64,000 nucleotides of DNA from assembly GCF_042242105.1 (NCBI RefSeq), contig NC_092026.1, positions 18,888,691-18,952,690 on the forward strand, in the 5' to 3' direction. The notes under the pieces are model-generated. The model was given only the letters and a program-made list of their open reading frames with translations. It was not told the origin of the DNA and made no database searches. The translations under genes were made by a program, and so were the position numbers. This document shows positions 55,501 to 64,000 of the stretch, one piece after another; the stretch's first letter is position 1, and the number at the start of each line of letters is the position of its first letter. Source of the stretch: Pempheris klunzingeri (taxonomy: Eukaryota > Chordata > Actinopteri > Acropomatiformes > Pempheridae).

Positions 55501-55531
55501 GCACAGTCAGAGCCGCAGCAGCTGCCTGCAT
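49126..55531 (-). CDS. arsi: Arylsulfatase I with a large basic insertion, complete coding region
   Basis: A type-I sulfatase of the ARSB/ARSI/ARSJ group, expected to be secretory or ER-lumenal. The natural substrate of ARSI is unknown. Ten exons join in phase to 747 residues (human ARSI about 569). Visible features: an N-terminal hydrophobic signal segment (about residues 5-23), the metal-binding LTDDQ (57-61), the formylglycine signature CTPSR (C97-R101), GKWHLG (150-155) and STDNG (300-304). The C terminus [11 protein letters not shown]...NTRMMSNRI matches ARSI, not ARSJ or ARSB, and the divergent neighbour tcof1 agrees with human 5q32. All key catalytic residues that I can check are intact. 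Two oddities: an intron-rich structure, while human ARSI is remembered as having two exons, and an insertion of about 159 residues at 419-577. Sulfatase-modifying factor (SUMF1) would be needed to convert C97. Confidence 0.94.
49631..50199 (-). CDS. arsi: arsi exon 9 with Lys/Pro/Ser/Gln-rich insertion (residues 419-608)
   Basis: The last 31 codons ([11 protein letters not shown] to GDWVPPQ) are the conserved sulfatase C-terminal region. The preceding 159 codons are open and in frame with exon 8 and have no counterpart in human ARSI. By my count they hold 29 Lys, 11 Arg and a single acidic residue, with repeated KPKPK-type units such as [18 protein letters not shown] and RSKPKPKT. The acceptor is TTTGTCAG. 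An internal CCAG acceptor (exon edge 49722) would delete exactly the insertion and keep frame, giving a 588-residue canonical protein. Confidence 0.8.
50622..50769 (-). CDS. arsi: arsi exon 8 (residues 370-418)
   Basis: [40 protein letters not shown] and WDGGIEEAL plus the first base of the next codon. Donor GTAACC, phases 0 to 1. This is the junction at which the insertion enters the protein. Confidence 0.95.
51671..51817 (-). CDS. arsi: arsi exon 7 (residues 321-369)
   Basis: [40 protein letters not shown] and GLAGGNISQ. The LLRRRRRV loop is more basic than LLKRKQRT in human. Phase 0 at both ends. Confidence 0.96.
51964..52200 (-). CDS. arsi: arsi exon 6 (residues 242-320)
   Basis: [40 protein letters not shown] and [13 protein letters not shown], ending NWPLRGRK. 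The DNG motif supplies metal ligands in sulfatases. Phase 0 at both ends. Confidence 0.96.
52201..53005 (-). other. arsi intron between exons 5 and 6
   Basis: 0.8-kb intron. The only notable element is the ZNF143-like motif. The other arsi introns longer than 300 bp (50200-50621, 50770-51670, 53755-54443, 54584-55348) show nothing recognisable apart from an old repeat scrap near 50.45-50.55 kb. Confidence 0.65.
52539..52557 (+). promoter_or_regulatory. ZNF143/THAP11-like motif in an arsi intron
   Basis: CTACATTTCCCAGAATGCC differs little from the ACTACAATTCCCAGAATGC consensus. There is no associated CpG island here, so function is uncertain. Confidence 0.4.
53006..53180 (-). CDS. arsi: arsi exon 5 (residues 183-241)
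   Basis: [20 protein letters not shown] then [18 protein letters not shown] and PLFLLLSLQ. The CDGPGxCGxDLH block is characteristic of ARSI/ARSJ. Phases 2 to 0. Confidence 0.95.
53300..53374 (-). CDS. arsi: arsi exon 4 (residues 158-182)
   Basis: [20 protein letters not shown] then VDYY. Corresponds to [23 protein letters not shown] in human ARSI. Phase 2 at both ends, 75 bp. Confidence 0.95.
53605..53754 (-). CDS. arsi: arsi exon 3 (residues 108-157)
   Basis: [20 protein letters not shown] through [16 protein letters not shown]. Includes the GKWHLG motif with catalytic-site Lys and His. Donor GTGAGA, phase 2 at both ends. Confidence 0.96.
54444..54583 (-). CDS. arsi: arsi exon 2, catalytic cysteine (residues 62-107)
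   Basis: [20 protein letters not shown] then [20 protein letters not shown] and SQLITG. It carries the formylglycine motif CTPSR. Phases 0 to 2. Confidence 0.96.
55349..55531 (-). CDS. arsi: arsi coding exon 1 (residues 1-61)
   Basis: Starts [20 protein letters not shown], a plausible signal peptide. A Lys/Gln/Asn-rich linker follows, then [11 protein letters not shown]. The exon appears to begin at 55548 after a CCGCTGCAG acceptor, so an upstream untranslated exon is expected. Donor GTGTGT, phase 0. The intron position directly after TDDQ equals the single intron I recall for mammalian ARSI/ARSJ. Confidence 0.92.
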
Positions 55532-57505
55532 CTTCACAGGAGGAAACCCTGCAGCGGAAAAAAAAACAACAGCAACAATAAAACAAAAGATCACAATACA
55601 GCACGGACGTCTGTCACCAAAATACCAGGCAAGTAGAGCTGAAAAATGTCTCAGTCGGCACAAATTCACACAAGCATGCCATCGCTGGAGGACTGACTGT
55701 AGATCATAAAACCACATCTGAGATGGACTTGCCAAGTTGGCTGTAACTGTGATCTGAAACACATCCATCTGGTGGAGAGAGAGCGCTAAAACTCTAAGGA
55801 GGTCTGCTTAACCGTTAACTACCTTTGCGGCCCGATAACACCAATAAAAAGTGTTGAAATTATAAGTCGAGCCTGAGAGAGCAGAAACAGACCGGTCAGA
55901 GTGTGACTTCTCTCACTGATCATTTCCTTATGGAGCTCCTTATATTGTACAACATAGATGAAATCCTCCATCACTGTAAATGTAATTTCATATAGAGACA
56001 TCAATATGTGTCGTGACTCAGTCATTTTTCAGGAAAAATAATTGGTCAACAGTTTATGACTAAAATGACCCAACTGGGATGTCTGTTATCAAATTAAAGT
56101 GACAGATCAAAGCTGATCTCACGGATGTAAAATACATGTAAACTCCAATACTGGTATAAAGACATCTATCTTACTGATTTGTGTTATAAAGGCAGTATAA
56201 ATGGTATGACAAGACAGCAGGTTTATATGATCTCACAGGATATGTTGTCCTAATACAACCCTTAAAACTCTTTTATGCAGGGTTAGAGACATTCATATAA
56301 TAGAGGTGTAATTTAGATTTTCCTGTATTTAACTTATAATAGTGCTTATAAAAGTTATAATAGCTTCAAAAAAGGATAAGAAGTTGTACTGTGCATTATT
56401 AGGACCAACAATGAGTGCAGTCAGTTTCTGATGGTTATAATAATAAATAAAAAAAAACATTGTTAGGTAGTTTAGAGCCTTGACAGCAAACCAGTGTTTG
56501 GCCGTGTTTGCTTGTGTAGTAGTGTAGTTTTCAGTATCTAAGTACCTAATTTCACTTTGTACTTGACTTGGACAAGTTTTTTTGAAGCATCCAAGTAAAT
56601 GCTTGGACATTTTCAAGAAATAGACGGAGCCACACGAATATGTAGATTTGGAAACATTACAATAAAACAATTTTAAAAAGAAAAGTATATATTTCACTTA
56701 CTTTGTCTTCAAAATAAATCTCATAATACAGTTACAGTGCCATGAAACGTATTATATAAACTTGTATTAGGGTTAGAGTCTGTAATCATGTGGCAATAGA
56801 TTTTTGATCTCGCTAAGTTTCATCCCATGAAGCGATTAATCAATTTAAATGTGACAAATAGCTGTTAAAAAGAAACCTTCTGATGTTCTGTGAGCCTCTA
56901 AAACGACTGGTATTGTTGGAGAAACAGTCCCAAACTCAAAGATAATCAATTAACAACATGAAACAGACAAATGTGAAAACACAGATATAGAATTTGTGAA
57001 GCTGGAACCAGAGAACTGTGGAAGTGTTTGGTGAATGTAATTCAATACAACACCGCAACACACTCTGGCCTAAAAGTTATCATGACGTTCAAACAAAAGC
57101 TCTCTTTGTCACAAAGAGTCAACCGAAAAAAAAGAGAATTAAGCTTCTCAAAGATGTTTCACGGCTGCTGAACTGCTTTGCATTGGATTTTATGAGTATT
57201 TTTTATGGTCTTTAACCCTTTATTTACTCAGACAAGGCTTCAGTTTGACATGCAGATTAGTGCTGTGGAGGAGGACTGAAAAACAGCAGACTGAATACGT
57301 CTGCGTGATCTATGAGATGTTTACAAGCTTCAAAGCCGTGAGCGGCACGCAATGTTGACTTTATGTGTAAGAAGTGACTAAAAAGCAGCTCTCTGTGCTT
57401 GAATGGTCTCAAAGCTGGTGGCCATTAGATGTCTGAGCTGGTTTCCCTTTAGGTGGGATACTGGTGCTCATGGTAACAGCAGAGTACACACACCTTCCTC
57501 TCTAC

Positions 57506-57510
<5 letters not shown>

Positions 57511-57546
<36 letters not shown>
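57511..57546 (+). repeat. (TG)18 microsatellite
   Basis: Uninterrupted TG run upstream of arsi. Confidence 0.92.
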
Positions 57547-57547
<1 letters not shown>

Positions 57548-59767
57548 TGGTATGACCACTTTCCTGTGGCAGCCGTGAGTGTGTTAGTTCAGACTGTGCA
57601 TGCACAGTCTGGTCCTGGATTAAAATGTGTTTTTTATGATCAGGTTCAAACTTGACTGAACCATTTTACTAATACAGAATTTGTCATGATATCTGTTTTC
57701 AAATCAAGTCTGACATCACAGTTTCTTCCAGGTGCAAATAAAGGTTAGGATTAAAATCAGCACATTTCTCATTAAACCCATTCCTCACAGCAGATGTGTT
57801 ATTTCAAAGCCAGGCCTAAATCAATACCTCGATACAGGATCAATGGGAGTGAACGGCTCTTCTCCCCGCCTTCCTCTCCTCTTCCTCTCCGCTACTCTTC
57901 AGTTCATTCTTCACACTTGGGGTCTTTCTTCTGCTCGCAGAGAGTTTGGTTTGAGTAAAGTTTGCAGGAGGCGCCGCATGTCCTCAAGTTTCCACCAAAC
58001 CTTCCTTCCCTCAGTCTGAGCGTCCTCACTTGCAGTGAAATGGACCAAAGTCAAGCCGCACACGACACCACGCCGACACTACCGCTCTGCCCTGTCAAAA
58101 TAAAACACCCAACGTGATCTGACATGATACAGCTTGATAATGGAGGGCCAAGTTTAGAGGTAAGGCGGTTTGCATTAAGAATAACCTGGTTGTAAATAAA
58201 GTTTCCACTAAAAAAAAAAAAAACAACACCTTTAATTCTTGGTCCTCAAAAGTAGGCCGGTGTTGTTAGCCTCTGCAACACATAACTTAAATCAAGATTT
58301 CCTTAAAAGAGAGGAGTGTTGAGCATTAATATTCTCTTTCAGTAAAAATGTAAAGCCAAAGTAAGTAAACGTCCCTACCTATTAGTATATTACTTATTGT
58401 CACGGATTGCTAGCTAATCAGGGAGCTAGCTTAGCTAATTCCGCACAGGCTAGCCCCAGCTTCCGCCTCTGGTACAGTCAGTACCATAATACCATTAATA
58501 TTTCGGACTTTATGATGCATGGCGATATAAATTTACAATCTGTGGTTACGCCTCAACTAGAAAATGTATGATATTACATGAAAATATGTGTGTTATTGTC
58601 TGCGTCTAGCTTTAGGCTAAAGCTAGCTAGATAGTGACATTTGTGGCTAACTAAAGTCAGTCTATATGCTAACTCCAGTGCTAGCTAGCTAGCTACTCAC
58701 CCCAGTATGGACATATTGTTTTATTTATCTCTGTTATTGTATTTATTTCAATTATTTGCTGATTTGCTCAAGGTAGGCAGTGACATCAGCACACTATCAA
58801 ATCAACTCAATCTATAAAAAAAAAGAAACACAAAAGATGTGTATACTAGCTTGATAGCCTCCTGTCATTAATGGCAGTTATGTAAAATCATTCAGTTCCA
58901 TCAATACAAAGTTACAGAATACATTTTCTGTTCAAAACTGGACGTCCTGTACTTTTACTGTCGTGGGTTTTATGTTGAAGTCGTAATTGTGTAACATCCG
59001 CTGTCGTTAAGTTTATTTGTGTGTCTTGACACAGAAGGGAAGCGGTTATAAAGCCGTTAACGCCGTTCGTTTAAAGTCTACTTCAAATATGTTTCTCGTA
59101 TCTCATGATAACTGTCACGGTACCGGACAGCCCCGTTCGTGGTTGTGGGACCGCGGACTGATCATCAGCCGAGCCGTAAGACCTGCAGACAGGCACAGGA
59201 GCCAGCTGGCTGACCGGAGAAAACCTCCAGGAATTTCTCTCTTTACGCAACTTTACTGTACAGATGCGAAACTGCGTCAAGTCAGCCGGAGACAAATAAG
59301 GGTGACACCGGAAATAGGTCCCATCAATCAGGAAATAAAAGCCTGGGATGTTTACATGTGACCATCCACCCAGTTGTTCTGGAGACAAAACCTAAAGTAG
59401 TTGAGCAGTAAAACCACAGTGATGGCTCTGTAACAGTATTATGTTTGGAGTTTTATTAGAAGATTTAATGGCCTTGCCAAATTCATTATTCACAAATGTA
59501 ATGACCCCATGTGCCATTTTAATGAAATTCAACTTTGTGTTAGGTCTCTGAAATTCATGAAATCAAGAATTCTTAGTCAAGCCCTTAATTCATGTTCTAT
59601 TTTTTCTCGGGTTATTTTGTCTTATTATTTTATTTTTTATTCTATTCTGCCTAATTTTAATTTTGTATTTTTTTGGTGTTTTACAGAGTCTGTTCATTAT
59701 AGATGATTGCAGATGAATGTCATCATTACTGCTTTACATTGGTAAGTTGAAGTCTGAAATTTAAAAA

Positions 59768-59805
<38 letters not shown>
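59768..59805 (+). repeat. (ATCT)n microsatellite
   Basis: About 9.5 uninterrupted tetranucleotide units. Confidence 0.93.
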
Positions 59806-61644
59806 GGTATGCTGCACAATATGGAATAGATTAAGGATAATTTGAATATAATTAACAATTTCGCTCATTCAGAACATGTCATCATCAATTAACCCAATAA
59901 ATTACATGAAATAAGAATATTAAACGTACAGAACAAACGAAATTGCAAACAAACAAAAAGTACTGTTGTTTGAATCATCAATGATGATAAAGCCTATATT
60001 ATAACCCTTGATTATTATATCAGATAGAGGACATGATTTTAATTAAACAGGCGGAAATGTTTTGATAATTTGGACCTTTCTGGCAGCTGTGACATTCTGC
60101 AAAGGTCCACATTGCTAACAAGTGGTATACAACAACAAAAGGAGAATGTGGAGGGGGGAAATGCAGCATTAATGGTCCACAGTTATATGGTTATTTTCTC
60201 TGCTTGGTTCACATCTTTATGAAAACTCAACATGTTGCTGCTGGTTCCTTAGTCTGTGCTTTTATTTTGAAAGCAATGAACAGAAATGATCTTGCCCCTG
60301 ATTGATGGGTGGATGAATTGATGAGTTGGATGATTGACAGTCATTATTTAAAATACCTGAAAGTAAATTAGGCAGAAAGATAGAAAGAATGAAGCACAAC
60401 TCCTTTTTGTCTTGGTGAAAAGACTTTTTGTAACACTTACTATTACTTACCACTTATACTACTTAACACTTGTTATTACTTACTACTAATCTTACTATTT
60501 TGTCCAACTTGTGTTATTTATTCAAACAATTTGTGTCCGTTTGAAAAATTCAAAGAGCGCGGACTGCAGCGGGACCTCCTGCTCGTCTTCGAGAGCTGTC
60601 CCGGCTGGCGGTGTATCGCGTTCCAAGTTTCCAACAAACAAAGCAGTGATAGATGGGGTGTGTGATTTATTAAAGCCTGATTCACTGGCAGTGAGCAACA
60701 CATGAAGGAATGCTGCCAGACATTGTTGTAGCTCCTTCAGACTAGAAACAGTTGTTCCCCCATACACAAAACACACCATTTCAGCCTTTAAATGTCCTTA
60801 ATGTATCAAAGGATGAAAAGTCAAAAATGACACTAAAAAGAAATATACAGGGTCAGATTTTGACTTTTTGAGTCCCAGTTATGAGCCAATAAGTCAAAAG
60901 TATGAGGAAATATATCAGAAGTTGGCAACATGAGATACTGAGCCCCATTTATGAGACAGATAAGTAAAGACAGGTGTGACAACATGAAAACAAACCATGC
61001 TGGCAGAGCTTTAAACTTTAGTAAAATATCATTGCTGGTGTATTGTTGGTAACAGACTTTAAGACGTCTTTTAGTTACAGGCCTCATCTCATACTTTCCA
61101 TTAAAAAAATACTCCTAAACTCATAAATCTGACTTTAATTTTGATTTAACATGTGTAATCTTATTTTTTCTATTCCTAATATCTCTGCGATTTTTCTTAA
61201 TTTCTTTCCAAAATGGGATTTTTCTCTGCATGCCTTCATGTCAGAAGTCCTATAAGTTCCTATTAGCCAGTCCACTGATACTTTTACTTAAATTAAAATT
61301 CAATTAAAAATGGTCAGTTGCCTTTTTGCTTCACTAACAAAGGCCACAAGCCTCATATTAAACCACTAAACTGAGAAATAAGATGGATGGATAAAAGAGG
61401 ATACAAGCTAAAGTAACTTTAAGGAGGTTTAGTCAGAATTAAGGAGAAATTAATTCCTCTGGCTTGCAATAATAAAAATGATAAATGTAATTCTTACATA
61501 TTAAATGAAACCAGCAGTTTTTGGCCAAATGTTCCTCTAAAATGTGTTATTGGTCCATTTTACTCGTTGTAATAAGACAACTAATGATGTTTTGATGTTT
61601 TTGTGGTCGTTGAATATTTTGCTCTTAGAAAAAAGAAAGAAAAA

Positions 61645-61798
61645 ACCTCAAAAACTCAATTTCCCATGCTGCATTTCGAGGGGGGCGTCGTCAGCGTGCA
61701 TGGGCGCACGCTGAATAGCGAGCAAGAAGTGAACTGTGAATAACTCCTTAATAATATTGCAGTTTTCTCGCGTTTCGCAGCCGTGTGGGTCGGTCAGC
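61645..61798 (+). promoter_or_regulatory. tcof1: tcof1 promoter and 5' UTR
   Basis: A CpG-rich segment directly upstream of the start codon (GGGGGGCGTCGTCAGCGTGC). AACTCAATTTCCCATGCTGC at 61653-61672 resembles the ZNF143/THAP11 site. GCGTGCATGGGCGCACGC nearby is a near-palindrome with NRF1 character. No TATA box. Confidence 0.55.

Positions 61799-64000
<2,202 letters not shown>

Larger units (their letters stand above)
55549..61640. other. Head-to-head spacer between arsi and tcof1
   Basis: No coding gene is recognised. Two CpG-richer patches, 57.83-58.10 kb and 59.03-59.34 kb, could hold the arsi promoter and untranslated first exon on the minus strand, but neither has a decisive donor. GCTAGCTA-rich sequence lies at 58.4-58.7 kb, (TG)n at 57511-57546 and (ATCT)n at 59768-59805. 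Confidence 0.55.

Noticed and set aside
59017..59388. Overlapping open frames on both strands in a CpG-richer patch
   Set aside because: No protein similarity. More likely regulatory sequence or untranslated arsi leader, and even that is unproven.

Overview
The window comes from a teleost fish nuclear genome. The evidence is vertebrate genes split into many short exons by GT-AG introns, a tRNA-derived SINE with a V-SINE-like core, fish-type inverted-repeat elements, abundant (TG)n microsatellites and low gene density. I assigned genes by translating exons and comparing them with remembered vertebrate proteins. No database search was possible.

Layout: (1) 1-7.5 kb, + strand: the 3' part of integrin beta-1 (itgb1), from the hybrid domain to the tail. 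It includes the usual tail exon, a separate short exon closely resembling the mammalian muscle-type beta-1D tail, and a long 3' UTR ending near an AATAAA at 7481. (2) 7.5-14 kb: a spacer with an unassigned CRE/CCAAT promoter at about 8.35-8.5 kb. It is followed by a possible first exon and a well-bounded 90-bp exon at 12.7 kb, with nested mobile elements between them. (3) 14-38.2 kb, + strand: a complete epc1 (enhancer of polycomb homolog 1) in 14 coding exons, predicted at 850 aa, with a 1.1-1.7 kb 3' UTR rich in U and A homopolymers. (4) 38.2-49.1 kb: a gene-poor spacer with dispersed repeats and microsatellites. (5) 49.1-55.5 kb, - strand: a complete arylsulfatase I (arsi) coding region in ten exons. 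One exon carries an in-frame, extremely basic insertion of about 159 residues that mammalian ARSI lacks. (6) 55.5-61.7 kb: the head-to-head spacer between arsi and the next gene. (7) 61.8 kb to the end, + strand: the first two exons, and possibly the start of a third, of a LisH-domain gene that is best read as tcof1 (treacle). Its exon 2 acceptor lies directly against a 117-bp (TG)n tract.

The genes do not form a functional operon. The order itgb1>epc1 matches the same-orientation neighbourhood on human 10p11. The divergent pair arsi<>tcof1 matches human 5q32. The window therefore joins two segments that are unlinked in humans, and the junction lies in the 38-49 kb spacer.

The strongest candidates for something undescribed are the basic insertion in arsi, with an alternative in-frame acceptor that would remove it, and the beta-1D-type exon in itgb1. 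Next are the (TG)58 acceptor in tcof1 and the unassigned promoter/exon pair upstream of epc1.
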